NCBI GenBank assembly: GCA_944381055.1
Contig: CALWJQ010000064.1
Span: 1 to 64,000 of the forward strand
Direction: 5' to 3'
Origin: an uncultured Clostridia bacterium
GTDB taxonomy: Bacteria; Bacillota; Clostridia; Oscillospirales; Butyricicoccaceae
Length of the DNA stretch: 64,000 bases
The translations under genes and the position numbers were made by a program. Each line of letters starts with the position of its first letter. Position 1 is the stretch's first letter. Positions 40,382-48,473 of the stretch are shown here, piece by piece. The notes below the pieces were generated by a model. The model did not search any database. It was not told where the DNA came from and saw only the letters and a list, made by a program, of their open reading frames with translations.

Positions 40382-41097
40382 AGCTGTACTATGATTTTCA
40401 CATGCACTCCTGCCTGTCTTTGTGCGCCGAAGACGACATGACGCCGGCCAACATCGCCGGCATGGCGTCGCTGGCCGGGCTGGACGCCTTTGCCCTGTCT
40501 GACCACCAGACAGCCAAAAACTGTCCCGCCTGTGCTTTTCACGCCGCGCAGCACGGGCTTTTGTTCCTGCCGGCCATGGAACTGTGTACCCGCGAGGAAG
40601 TGCATGTGCTGTGCCTGTTTGCCGAGCTGCGGCACGCGCTCGCGTTTACCGAATACGTCGGGCAGCGCCTGCTCATCACGCCGCCGGCGCGCAAGCGCGT
40701 CCTGTGGCGCCAGACCATCATGGATGAAAACGACGAGCCTGTGGGAGAAGAGCCGCTGTGGCTCGGTTCGCCGGCAGACATCGGCATTTACGACACAGCG
40801 GCGCTGGTGCGCGAGGCGGGCGGCCTGGCCATTCCCGCGCACCTGGATCGCCCGTCGTCGTCCATCATCGCCAACCTGGGCCTTTACGACCCGGCCATGG
40901 GTTTTTCGGTGTGTGAGCTGACCGCGGGATGCGACCAGGAACGCTTTGTGTCCGAACACCCCGAGCTGCGCGGGATGCGCTTTATCCGCGGCGGCGATGC
41001 GCACGACCTGGCGTCGATTCCTGACCGGCAATGGACGATCGATGTGGCCGAGCGGACTCCGCAGGCCGTGCTGTGTGCGCTGTCCGGCCGGGGTTGA
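40378..41097 (+). CDS. PHP-domain metal-dependent phosphoesterase
   Basis: The 239-aa protein is a PHP domain: DFHMHSCLSLC (first HxH), LSDHQT, E71 region PAMELCTREEVHVLC, IPAHLDRPSS, and GGDAHDL at the end supply the clustered metal ligands. PHP enzymes hydrolyse phosphate esters such as histidinol phosphate or nucleotides; the substrate here is open. It is the last gene of the DRTGG-hydrogenase operon and has a terminator 17 bases after the stop. Its role would be a hydrolytic output or second-messenger step, which is speculation. Confidence 0.92.
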   Translation: MKLYYDFHMHSCLSLCAEDDMTPANIAGMASLAGLDAFALSDHQTAKNCPACAFHAAQHGLLFLPAMELCTREEVHVLCLFAELRHALAFTEYVGQRLLITPPARKRVLWRQTIMDENDEPVGEEPLWLGSPADIGIYDTAALVREAGGLAIPAHLDRPSSSIIANLGLYDPAMGFSVCELTAGCDQERFVSEHPELRGMRFIRGGDAHDLASIPDRQWTIDVAERTPQAVLCALSGRG

Positions 41098-41113
41098 AAT
41101 GGTTTCTTCAAAG

Positions 41114-41140
41114 GAAGGCCCTGCGGGGCCTTCTTTTTTT
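41114..41140 (+). terminator. Terminator of the DRTGG-hydrogenase operon
   Basis: Eight-bp stem gaaggccc/gggccttc with a 4-nt loop, followed by seven T. Confidence 0.92.
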
Positions 41141-41213
41141 GGCAAAACGGCTGCAAAACACACAGAAAACAAAGATAAAAAGTAAAATAAATATGAATAT
41201 CGACAAAAAACGC

Positions 41214-41242
41214 TGGACTTTAGCGTTTTACTTTGATATAAT
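41214..41242 (+). promoter_or_regulatory. Promoter of the kamA-like gene
   Basis: TGGACT (41214-41219) and a perfect TATAAT (41237-41242) are 17 bases apart, about 40 bases before the ATG. No riboswitch fits in the short leader. Confidence 0.7.
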
Positions 41243-41283
41243 AGCGCTTATTCACATTCACAGACGGAGAAAAGGAGGTATTC

Positions 41284-42396
41284 ATGAGCTGGAAACAGGA
41301 ATTGAAAAACAGCGTGACCGACATCGAGAGGCTGAGCGAAAGGCTGCCGATCGACGAGGAGCGGAAGGCGGTGCTGGAACGCATCGCCGACATGTATCCC
41401 ATGCGGATTCCGGATTATTATCTGTCTTTAATCGACCCGCGGGACCCCGGCGATCCCATCGCGCGCATATGCGTGCCGTCGGAATACGAGCTGGCCGAAG
41501 ACGGGGCGTTTGATACGAGCGGCGAAGGGGAAAACACCAAGCTTGAGGGCTTGCAGCACAAGTACAGCCAGACGGCCATGCTGCTGTCGACCAGCCGGTG
41601 CGCGATGTACTGCCGCCACTGCTTCCGCCGGCGCATGGTCGGATTGTCTGAAGAAGAGACCATCAAACAGTTCGAGCCCATGGCCGAATACATCGTCTGT
41701 CACCCTGAAATCACCAACGTCCTCATTTCGGGCGGCGACGCGCTGCTCAACAGCAATGCCGTCATCGCGCACTTCCTGCGGGTTCTGGGCGAAATCGACC
41801 ATGTGCGCATGATCCGTTTCGGCACGCGGCTGCCTGTCGTGCTGCCCCAACGCATCAGCGAAGATCCCGAGCTTTTGACGCTGTTGGGCAATTACACACG
41901 CAAGAAGCAAATCAATATTGTCACGCAGTTCAACCACCCGCGCGAGCTGACGCCGGAATCACGCCGGGCCGTGCGCCGGCTGCTGGCGCACCGCATGGTC
42001 GTCAGCAATCAGACCGTGCTGCTCAAGGGCGTCAACGACGACCCGGACACGCTGGCGCAGCTCATGGCGGGGCTTGTCGCCTGCGGGGTGACGCCCTATT
42101 ATGTGTTTCAGTGCCGGCCGGTGCGCGGCGTGGTTGACCAGTTTCAGGTGCCGCTGCGCCGCGGCTGCGAAATCGTCGAACAGGCCAAGGCGCAGATGAA
42201 CGGGCAGGAAAAACGTTTCCGCTATGTCATGTCGCATGTGACGGGCAAAATCGAGATACTGGGGAACCTGTCCGGCGGGCGGATGCTGTTTAAGTACCAC
42301 CAGTCCAAGTACCCGGAAAACAACGGCCGCATTTTCGCGCAGCAGGTGTCGCCCGATCAGCTGTGGCTGGACGCCGTCGAGCCGCAGGAACTTTAA
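41284..42396 (+). CDS. KamA-family radical SAM/PLP aminomutase-like protein
   Basis: The 370-aa protein has the radical SAM motif CAMYCRHCFRR (CxxxCxxC) and the KamA-family body (FGTRLPVVLPQRI, QFNHPRELTPE, VLLKGVND). It is shorter than lysine 2,3-aminomutase (about 416 aa), and the PLP-lysine motif PGGGGK is absent; the end reads SHVTGKIEILGNLSGG, where the TGK lysine may serve instead. A migrated-amino-group reaction on lysine or another amino acid is likely, but the substrate is not settled. AAAGGAGG precedes the ATG. It is a single gene with its own promoter and terminator. Confidence 0.87.
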   Translation: MSWKQELKNSVTDIERLSERLPIDEERKAVLERIADMYPMRIPDYYLSLIDPRDPGDPIARICVPSEYELAEDGAFDTSGEGENTKLEGLQHKYSQTAMLLSTSRCAMYCRHCFRRRMVGLSEEETIKQFEPMAEYIVCHPEITNVLISGGDALLNSNAVIAHFLRVLGEIDHVRMIRFGTRLPVVLPQRISEDPELLTLLGNYTRKKQINIVTQFNHPRELTPESRRAVRRLLAHRMVVSNQTVLLKGVNDDPDTLAQLMAGLVACGVTPYYVFQCRPVRGVVDQFQVPLRRGCEIVEQAKAQMNGQEKRFRYVMSHVTGKIEILGNLSGGRMLFKYHQSKYPENNGRIFAQQVSPDQLWLDAVEPQEL

Positions 42397-42404
42397 ACAG
42401 CAGA

Positions 42405-42439
42405 AAACGGACGGAGAGGCGGTCTCTCCGTCCGTTTTT
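42405..42439. terminator. Bidirectional terminator
   Basis: Perfect 14-bp arms (aaacggacggagag / ctctccgtccgttt, 5-nt loop) are followed by five T on plus and preceded by four A, between the convergent KamA-like and flavoprotein genes. Confidence 0.9.
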
Positions 42440-42452
42440 GGCGTTTGGCGGC

Positions 42453-42947
42453 TTACGGCCGGCTTTGTTTGAGCAGCGCAGCGGCAGCCTTCCCCGTCAG
42501 GTGTTCGACGGTCATTTCAAGGATGCACAGGGGCGCCCATTCGCGATCAATGGCCTTTTGACGGCCTTCGTCGGTGTCGCCGGGCGCATACTTCAGCGCG
42601 ATTTTTTCAGCGCCTTCCCGCATCTGTGCCTCGTCGGTCACGACGCGGATGGTGCCAAAGGCGATGACGCTGCGGAAATAGGTCGTGTACTCTTCGGGGA
42701 CGACATGGTCCTGGTCGATGACGCAAAAAGAAGCCTTGCTGCAACGGGCGATGGAATCCAGCTTGTGGCCGCTTTTCGCGCCGTGGAACCACAGTTTTTC
42801 GCCGTCATAGACATAGCTGACGGGAACGGCGTAGGGGTAGCCGTCGTCGCCTGACAGCGCCAGCACGCCCGACGTCCCCCGGTACAGCACCTCTGCCGCT
42901 TCCTCGGGCGGCAAGGCCTGCTTTTTCCTGCGCATTTCACGAAACAT
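42453..42947 (-). CDS. Pyridoxamine 5'-phosphate oxidase-like flavin-binding protein (NimA type)
   Basis: The 164-aa protein has a split beta-barrel FMN-binding fold: LYRGTSGVLALSGDDGYPYAVPVSYVYDG, LWFHGAKSGHKLDSI and FRSVIAFGTIRVV. These features are shared by NimA-like and pyridoxamine-phosphate-oxidase-related proteins. The FMN or other ligand and the reaction are unknown; reduction of nitro compounds is known only for some members. The start is ATG 42947 after GAGGTG; an upstream GTG frame has no separate site. It is transcribed from a strong promoter at 43077-43049. Confidence 0.88.
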   Translation of the reverse strand: MFREMRRKKQALPPEEAAEVLYRGTSGVLALSGDDGYPYAVPVSYVYDGEKLWFHGAKSGHKLDSIARCSKASFCVIDQDHVVPEEYTTYFRSVIAFGTIRVVTDEAQMREGAEKIALKYAPGDTDEGRQKAIDREWAPLCILEMTVEHLTGKAAAALLKQSRP

Positions 42948-43048
42948 GACAAGCACCTCGCTTTAATCAAAAATAAAGCGCCTGCTCCGGCGTTCCTCGA
43001 GGCCTGGCGGAACGGGTGATCAGACGCAAATCCGGCTCAACAGTACCT

Positions 43049-43077
43049 ATTATAAAAGGGCTTTATCCGGAAGTCAA
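43049..43077 (-). promoter_or_regulatory. Sigma-A promoter of the flavoprotein gene
   Basis: On the minus strand TTGACT (43077-43072) and TATAAT (43054-43049) are 17 bases apart. The leader of about 95 bases contains a small gttcc/ggaac hairpin. The rest of 42948-43322 holds only the htrA terminator region and non-coding sequence. Confidence 0.8.
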
Positions 43078-43154
43078 GGCAGGCACTTAGCACATTGCGG
43101 CGCGGGGATCGAGCCCTGCATAACGCCGGCGCAAAGCCGCAGCCGGGAGAACGG

Positions 43155-43186
43155 AAAAGGCGCCCGTGGGGTAACGGGCGCCTTTT
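43155..43186 (-). terminator. Terminator of the htrA-like gene
   Basis: Thirteen-bp arms (aaaaggcgcccgt / acgggcgcctttt, 6-nt loop), about 135 bases past the stop codon at 43323, with T on both sides. Confidence 0.8.
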
Positions 43187-43322
43187 CGCGTTTCAGTCTT
43201 AAGAGGGGATTGGGGGAATAAGAGAGGTACTTTCCGTGATTATAATACCATGATGCAATTTGAAATGTGTGGACGTTCTGTGAACGTTCCTTTAATATTT
43301 TTGCCGGTGTTTGTGAACATTT

Positions 43323-44504
43323 TTAATTGGATGACGTACCCAGGACAAGCGGCAGATCGATGCGCGAGCCATTGCGTTCGACAGTCAGGGTGATGGTGTC
43401 GCCCGGCTCGTATTTGTCCTTTTCATAATTGAGTTCGGTAAAGTCTTCCACCTCGACGCCGTTGAAAGCGACAATCTTGTCATTGACCTGCACCCCGGCC
43501 GCTTCGGCAGGACCGCCGGCAGTGACTTCTTTGACAATAAGGCCCGGCTCAAGGCGGTAGAACAGCGCTTCCTGCGTGGTCAGGCTCTGCACTGAGACGC
43601 CCAGCACCGGGCGGTCGGTGACATAGCCGTACTCAATGAGGTCGTTGGCGACATTGAGCGCCGTTTCAATGGGAATGGCAAAGCCGATGCCTTCAACGTC
43701 GTTGGCGTTGCTCTGCATAATTTTGGCGTTGACGACGCCGACGACCTGGCCCTGGCTGTTGAACATCGGGCCGCCCGAGTTACCGGGGTTGATGGCGGCG
43801 TTGGTCTGGATCAGGTTCATGATATAGTTGTCAATGGCGACTTCACGGCTGGGGGCCGAAACGATGCCGTCGGTCATAGTTTCGGCGAACTGGGTGCCCA
43901 GCGGGTTGCCGATGACGTAAACCGGCTCGCCGGTGACGAGCGAAGACGAGTCGCCGAACTCGGCAGCCGTCAAATCGGTGGCGTCGACATGGACGACGGC
44001 GATGTCTGTGTTGGCGTCGGTGCCGACGACGGTACCGTCAAAGCTGCGCCCGTCGTTCAGGGTGACTTCAATGGTCTGCGCGCCCTCGACGACGTGGTTG
44101 TTGGTGATGATATAGCCGTCGGCGCTCATGACAATGCCGGTGCCGCTGCCCGAGCCGATCTGGCCGTAGCTCTGGATGGTCGTGGTGATGGAAACAACGG
44201 ACGGAACGCCTTTTTGGAAAATCTCAGGGGCGGTCATCGCGTCTTCACTGTAAGTGGGCAGATAGACCGTCTGGCTGGCCTGTGTCTGGTTTTGAGTTTG
44301 AGTGGCGCCGCTGCCCGGATCGGCGGGCTGCGCGGGGAACAGCGCGTTGTAACCCATCACCGAACCGACCGACACACAGGCAACGAGAGCCAGGCCGAGG
44401 ACGGCTTTGCCAAACTTTTTCAGCCCGCTGCGTTTTTTCGGGGGCCGGGGCGAGAATACGGGGTCGTACAGGTTATTTTCATCCATGCGGTTATTTCTGA
44501 ACAT
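43323..44504 (-). CDS. HtrA/DegP-like serine protease with PDZ domain
   Basis: The 393-aa protein has a cytoplasmic start, one transmembrane anchor at about residues 30-52 and a Gln/Thr-rich linker. The trypsin-like catalytic triad is seen as NNHVV (His), NTDIAVV (Asp) and NPGNSGGP (Ser). A PDZ domain follows at about residues 300-390 (LGVSVQSLT, VNDKIVAFNGVEVED). It degrades misfolded envelope proteins. GGAGGAACC precedes the ATG. It is divergent from capA, with 199 bases between. Its neighbour operon encodes an ECF sigma factor, which often controls htrA in Firmicutes. Confidence 0.95.
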   Translation of the reverse strand: MFRNNRMDENNLYDPVFSPRPPKKRSGLKKFGKAVLGLALVACVSVGSVMGYNALFPAQPADPGSGATQTQNQTQASQTVYLPTYSEDAMTAPEIFQKGVPSVVSITTTIQSYGQIGSGSGTGIVMSADGYIITNNHVVEGAQTIEVTLNDGRSFDGTVVGTDANTDIAVVHVDATDLTAAEFGDSSSLVTGEPVYVIGNPLGTQFAETMTDGIVSAPSREVAIDNYIMNLIQTNAAINPGNSGGPMFNSQGQVVGVVNAKIMQSNANDVEGIGFAIPIETALNVANDLIEYGYVTDRPVLGVSVQSLTTQEALFYRLEPGLIVKEVTAGGPAEAAGVQVNDKIVAFNGVEVEDFTELNYEKDKYEPGDTITLTVERNGSRIDLPLVLGTSSN

Positions 44505-44641
44505 CTATGGTTCCTCCTTCTGGCGGTTGATACCGTGGTTTCTTTTGATGTTTTTATTTTCGGGCCGAAATATGACATGCGAATGACACAAAACCAAACA
44601 TTTTGTGAATAACCAAAAAGTTGTAAAAACCGCAAACAGGC

Positions 44642-44670
44642 TGGAAAACCGCCGCGTTTTCTGGTAGAAT
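44642..44670 (+). promoter_or_regulatory. Possible promoter of the capA-dusB-sigma operon
   Basis: TAGAAT (44665-44670) with an extended TGG just before, and TGGAAA 17 bases upstream (44642-44647). The -35 match is weak. An ECF-type promoter (AAC...CGT) was looked for here and not found. Confidence 0.45.
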
Positions 44671-44703
44671 AGCAGAGAAGAATGAAGGGAAAGAGGAACG
44701 TCT

Positions 44704-45906
44704 ATGAAGAAGTCAATCTGCCTGCTGTGCTGTCTGCTTGCGGCGCTGTGCGTTCTGGCGGCCTGCCGGCCTGTCGGTGACGAAGCGCGGCCCGCCGCCG
44801 GCGATATGGCAGCGGCGCAGCCCGAGCCCGTGCCGCTGCCCGAGCCCGAACCCGAACCCGAACCTGAGCCGGAGCCCGTGCGGATCCGTCTGATGGCAGT
44901 GGGGGACAACCTTTTGCACAATACGGTGTCCAACAGCTGCAAGACCGAAGAAGGCGGCTTTGACTTTGCGCCGCTGTACGCCAACATCGCGCCTTTTGCG
45001 CAAAAAGCGGATCTGGCCTTTATCAACGAAGAGGTGCCGCTGGCCGGCGAGGTCGGCGCGTACCCGATGCTGAGCGCGCCGACCGACGTCGCCGCGGGGC
45101 TGAAAGAGACGGGATTTAATATTGTCAATACGGCGACCAATCATTCGCTCGACAAGGGGCAGGACGGCCTTTTGACGTCGCTCGAGGCACTGAAGTCGCA
45201 GGGCTTTGACGCCGTGCTCGGGTGCTTTGCCACGCAGGAAGAGGCGTCGGAGCCCGCGCTGGTCGAAAAGCAGGGAGTGACCTTTGGCTTTTTGTCCTAT
45301 ACCTATGGGACCAACGGCATTCCGCTGCCGTCGGACAAGCCGTGGATGGTGTCGCTCATCGACGAGGGAAAAATGGAAAGCGACATGGCGGCGCTGCGTC
45401 CGCAGTGCGACGTGCTCGTCGTGTCCATGCACTGGGGGGTCGAGTACCAGACGGCCCCGTCGGACGAACAGCGTGCGCTGGCGCAGAAGCTGGCCGGTTG
45501 GGGGGCTGACATCATCATCGGCACCCACCCGCATGTGCTTCAGCCTGTCGAAATGCTGACGCGGCCGGACGGCGGGCAGACGCTGTGCGTTTATTCGCTG
45601 GGCAATTTTGTCTCGGGCCAGCACCGGCTGGACGCCATGCTGGGCGGGATGCTGTGGTGCGAGCTGGTCTTCACCCCCGGTGAAGAGGGCTTTGCCTTTG
45701 AAAATGTCGGCGTTATGCCGGTCGTTACCTATTACGAAGGCGGCGGCCGCGCCTTTGACATTGTCCCCCTGTCTGATTATACGCAGGAAATGGCAGAAAA
45801 TCACGGCGTTGCGGGCTATGACGCGCCGGCAACGGTGGAAGCGCTGACCGAACTGGCATCGGATGTGCTGGGCGGATATATGCTGGGCGCGGGGGATATT
45901 CTGTGA
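44704..45906 (+). CDS. CapA-family lipoprotein (metallophosphatase fold)
   Basis: The 400-aa protein has a lipoprotein signal with the lipobox LAAC at about residues 17-20 and then a Pro-Glu repeat linker of nine or so PE units. The body is a CapA-like domain: AVGDNLLHN, FINEEVPLAGE, NTATNHSLDKG, SMHWGVEYQ and GTHPHVLQPVE. These supply the metal-binding residues of the calcineurin-like superfamily. CapA proteins take part in poly-gamma-glutamate or other surface polymer metabolism; no other cap genes are nearby, so that role is unproven. Its stop overlaps the dusB start by GTGA. Confidence 0.92.
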   Translation: MKKSICLLCCLLAALCVLAACRPVGDEARPAAGDMAAAQPEPVPLPEPEPEPEPEPEPVRIRLMAVGDNLLHNTVSNSCKTEEGGFDFAPLYANIAPFAQKADLAFINEEVPLAGEVGAYPMLSAPTDVAAGLKETGFNIVNTATNHSLDKGQDGLLTSLEALKSQGFDAVLGCFATQEEASEPALVEKQGVTFGFLSYTYGTNGIPLPSDKPWMVSLIDEGKMESDMAALRPQCDVLVVSMHWGVEYQTAPSDEQRALAQKLAGWGADIIIGTHPHVLQPVEMLTRPDGGQTLCVYSLGNFVSGQHRLDAMLGGMLWCELVFTPGEEGFAFENVGVMPVVTYYEGGGRAFDIVPLSDYTQEMAENHGVAGYDAPATVEALTELASDVLGGYMLGAGDIL

Positions 45907-46886
45907 TTGCCCTCGCGCCGGGGCTGTGCGCGGGGAACCGGTTTGTGCTCGGCCCGATGGCCGGCGTGACCGACGCCGCCTTCCGCACGATCTGCATGGA
46001 GCAGGGGGCGGGGCTGTGCTATACCGAGATGGTCAGCGCCAAAGCGCTGACCTACCGCGACAAAAAGACGGCGTCGCTGCTCGACGTGACGCCTGCGCAG
46101 CGGCCGGTCATTGCGCAGATTTTCGGCAGCGAGCCCGGCGTCATGGCCGAAGGGGCCCGGCTGGCTCTTGAGCTGTCGGGGGCCGACGGAATCGACATCA
46201 ACATGGGCTGCCCCATGCCCAAAATTACCGGCAACGGCGAAGGCAGCGCCCTGATGCTCGACCCCGTGCGGGCGTCCCGCGTTATCGAAGCGGTGCGCAA
46301 AGCCGTGGACGTGCCGCTTTCGGTCAAGTTTCGCGCCGGCTGGGACGAAGAACATCAAAACGCCGTCGAGTTCGCCCGCATGGCGCAGCAGAGCGGCGCG
46401 GATTTTCTGTGCGTACACGGCCGCACGCGGTCGCAGTTTTACAGCGGCCGCAGCGACCCGGCGGTCATTGCCGCCGTCAAAGCGGCCGTAACGGTGCCCG
46501 TCATCGCCAGCGGCGACGCCCTTTCGCCGCAGGGCTGCGTGGATTTGCTGCGATCCACAGGGGCTGACGCCGTCATGGTCGCGCGCGGCGCGCAGGGCGC
46601 GCCGTGGATTTTTGCCGGCTGCCTGGCGCTGGATCGGGGCGGAGCACCGCCGATTGTGACGGCCGAAGAGCACGTCGGGATCATGCGCCGCCATGTCCGC
46701 CTGGTGTGCAGCCTCAAGGGCGAAGCGCGCGGGATGCCGGAAATCCGCAAGCACGCTTTGTGGTATCTCGGCCGCCTGCGCGGCGGCAAGCCTTTCAAGG
46801 CGCAGATGGCGCAGGTGACGACGCTGCGCCAGTTTGAAGAAATATGTGACGGGCTGATGCAGGCCCGATTGCAGGTGAAAACATGA
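45903..46886 (+). CDS. dusB: tRNA-dihydrouridine synthase
   Basis: The 327-aa protein has the DusB signatures: FVLGPMAGVTDAAFR, IDINMGCPMPKI, CVHGRTRSQFY and VMVARGAQGAPWIF. The catalytic Cys lies in GCPMPKI. It reduces uridines in the D-loop of tRNA with FMN and NADPH. The start is GTG 45903, inside the stop of capA, and its own end overlaps the sigma factor start by ATGA. dusB genes also head the fis operon in enterobacteria; here it is coupled to an ECF sigma system. Confidence 0.95.
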   Translation: MIALAPGLCAGNRFVLGPMAGVTDAAFRTICMEQGAGLCYTEMVSAKALTYRDKKTASLLDVTPAQRPVIAQIFGSEPGVMAEGARLALELSGADGIDINMGCPMPKITGNGEGSALMLDPVRASRVIEAVRKAVDVPLSVKFRAGWDEEHQNAVEFARMAQQSGADFLCVHGRTRSQFYSGRSDPAVIAAVKAAVTVPVIASGDALSPQGCVDLLRSTGADAVMVARGAQGAPWIFAGCLALDRGGAPPIVTAEEHVGIMRRHVRLVCSLKGEARGMPEIRKHALWYLGRLRGGKPFKAQMAQVTTLRQFEEICDGLMQARLQVKT

Positions 46887-47497
46887 CAAGCAGGGAACAG
46901 GATACCGTCCGGAAAGCCCGGGCGGGCGACGAACGGGCTTTTGAAGAGCTTGTGACCGCTTATGAAAAAAAGATTTACCATATTTCGCTGCGCTATACCG
47001 GTAACGAGCACGACGCCATGGACGTGACGCAGGAAGTTTTTCTGCGCGTGTTCCGGTTCTTGCCGCAGTTTCAGGAAGAAAGCCGGTTTTCGACCTGGCT
47101 GTACCGCATTGCCGTCAATGCCAGCCTGGACTTTTTGCGCCGCCGCTCGCCGGGGGGCGAGCTGTCGCTCGACGATACCGACGACGAAGGCTTGACGCTT
47201 GAGGTCAGCGACCCGCGTTACCAGCCCGAACGCGAGCTTGAGCGCGCCGAACTGCGGCAGGCGGTGGCGGACGGCATCGCGGCGCTGCCGCCGCAGATGC
47301 GCGAAATCGTCATCCTGCGCGACATCAGCGGACTTTCGTACGATGAAATCGGCGCGGTGCTGGGCATTGAGCAGGGGACCGTCAAATCCCGGCTGTCCCG
47401 CGCGCGCAGCCGGCTCGCCGCTTTTTTGAGCGAAACAGGGAACTATTCCCGAAAATCTGCGTCAAAAAAGCAGTTGGAGGTCGCGCGCAATGAATAA
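46883..47497 (+). CDS. ECF-type RNA polymerase sigma factor
   Basis: The 204-aa protein has region 2 (AFEELVTAYEKKIYHISLRYTG, DVTQEVFLRVFR, FSTWLYRIAVNASLDF) and region 4 (LPPQMREIVILRDISGLSYDEIGAVLG, QGTVKSRLSRARSRL). The missing region 3 and small size make it an ECF sigma factor like SigW. It probably responds to envelope stress through the anti-sigma factor whose start overlaps its end by 8 bases. Candidate target promoters of the AAC/CGT type were not identified by eye in this window. Confidence 0.95.
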   Translation: MTSREQDTVRKARAGDERAFEELVTAYEKKIYHISLRYTGNEHDAMDVTQEVFLRVFRFLPQFQEESRFSTWLYRIAVNASLDFLRRRSPGGELSLDDTDDEGLTLEVSDPRYQPERELERAELRQAVADGIAALPPQMREIVILRDISGLSYDEIGAVLGIEQGTVKSRLSRARSRLAAFLSETGNYSRKSASKKQLEVARNE

Positions 47498-48338
47498 CTG
47501 CCAGGATTATTTCGTTTATATGAATCAATACCTCGACGGCGAACTGCCGCCGCAGGAAACCGAGGAGCTTTTGCGGCATCTGGAAATTTGTGAAGGCTGC
47601 CGCCGCCGGTTCGAGGCGCTGCGCCGGATGGTCGAAGAGACGCGGGCGCTTTCCGCCGATCCGCCCGCCGATCTGCACGCAGCCATTATGGCGGGCGTCA
47701 GGCGCGAACGCGCACCGCGGCGCGGGCTGATCCGCCTGGGCGGGCGGACAGGGCGCCGCGCTCTGGTGCGGATCGGCGGGCTGGCGGCCTGCCTGGTGCT
47801 GCTGGCCGCGCTGTTCGACGTCGCGTCCCCCTGGCTGGGCCGGACGGGCGGCGACGATACCGCGTCGGATGAAGCGGCCGCGCCGGAAGCGGCCCTGTTT
47901 GACGCAGCGCCCGGCGAAGGGGCGGAGGCTTCGCGTTCGGTACAGTCCTACGCACAGCCCGCCCCGGACGGCGCCGCAAACGGCATCCTGGCCCCGGAAA
48001 GCGGGGATATGACGGGCGATGCGGCAACGGACGGGAGCGCGCCGGGGTATGATCACGCTCCGCTGGCCGTCGACGGCCTGGAAGAAGCCGGCCCGTCGGC
48101 CTTTTACGTCGTCGCTGTCGGAACGGGCGACCTGTCTGCTGTTTTCGGCGGGGACGTCCCGGTTGAAGAAAGGACAGACAGGATCTGCGTGCAGATTGAA
48201 AATACGGAAAACGCGCGGGACGAGGCCGAGCAGGCGCTGATTGAGGCGGGTTTTACCGTGTGCGACAACGTTGAGGGACTGCCCGAGATCGATGAAAACG
48301 CGCAGACCGGCCTGGTCATCGTATACGAAGACAAATAA
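47490..48338 (+). CDS. Zinc-finger (ZAS-like) anti-sigma factor, membrane-bound
   Basis: The 282-aa protein begins with a ZAS/zf-HC2 domain (HLEICEGCRRRF, with the HxxxCxxC zinc ligands) that binds the ECF sigma factor. A basic stretch and one transmembrane helix at about residues 92-108 (IGGLAACLVLLAALFDVAS) follow, then an extracytoplasmic domain of about 170 residues rich in Ala, Gly and Asp. Such anti-sigma factors are cleaved under envelope stress to free the sigma. It has no separate ribosome site and depends on the overlapping sigma gene. A double hairpin terminator follows. Confidence 0.92.
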   Translation: MNNCQDYFVYMNQYLDGELPPQETEELLRHLEICEGCRRRFEALRRMVEETRALSADPPADLHAAIMAGVRRERAPRRGLIRLGGRTGRRALVRIGGLAACLVLLAALFDVASPWLGRTGGDDTASDEAAAPEAALFDAAPGEGAEASRSVQSYAQPAPDGAANGILAPESGDMTGDAATDGSAPGYDHAPLAVDGLEEAGPSAFYVVAVGTGDLSAVFGGDVPVEERTDRICVQIENTENARDEAEQALIEAGFTVCDNVEGLPEIDENAQTGLVIVYEDK

Positions 48339-48343
48339 AAAAC

Positions 48344-48389
48344 GCCGGACGCCGTCCGGCGCGGAGCGGCCTGACGGCCGCTCTTTTTT
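48344..48389 (+). terminator. Tandem-hairpin terminator of the sigma operon
   Basis: A gccggac/gtccggc hairpin (48344-48360) is followed by an 8-bp stem gagcggcc/ggccgctc (48364-48383) with a 4-nt loop and then six T. Confidence 0.9.
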
Positions 48390-48404
48390 GTGTGAAAGCG
48401 CGCT

Positions 48405-48433
48405 GCATGTTTGCGTCCGGAACCGGAATACTA
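48405..48433 (+). promoter_or_regulatory. Candidate sigma-G (forespore) promoter of the ger operon
   Basis: GCATG (48405-48409) fits the GHATR -35 of Bacillus sigma-G, and AATACTA (48427-48433) resembles its CATNNTA -10 box, 17 bases apart, 41 bases before the start of gerKA. gerA-family operons are sigma-G dependent in Bacillus. No sigma-A promoter is evident in the gap. Confidence 0.5.
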
Positions 48434-48473
48434 ACACCATGACCTTTAAGATCCCGCTGTTTCGAGGTGCTGT

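Noticed and set aside
41140..41284. Lysine riboswitch before the kamA-like gene
   Set aside because: Only about 40 bases of leader follow the promoter, too short for a lysine riboswitch.
43107..43130. tRNA-like GATCGA segment
   Set aside because: No acceptor stem or anticodon arm around it.
44820..44880. Pro-Glu dipeptide repeat as a cell-wall-spanning domain or microsatellite mutation site
   Set aside because: It is a short linker after a lipobox, common in lipoproteins; codons vary, so it is not a simple DNA repeat.
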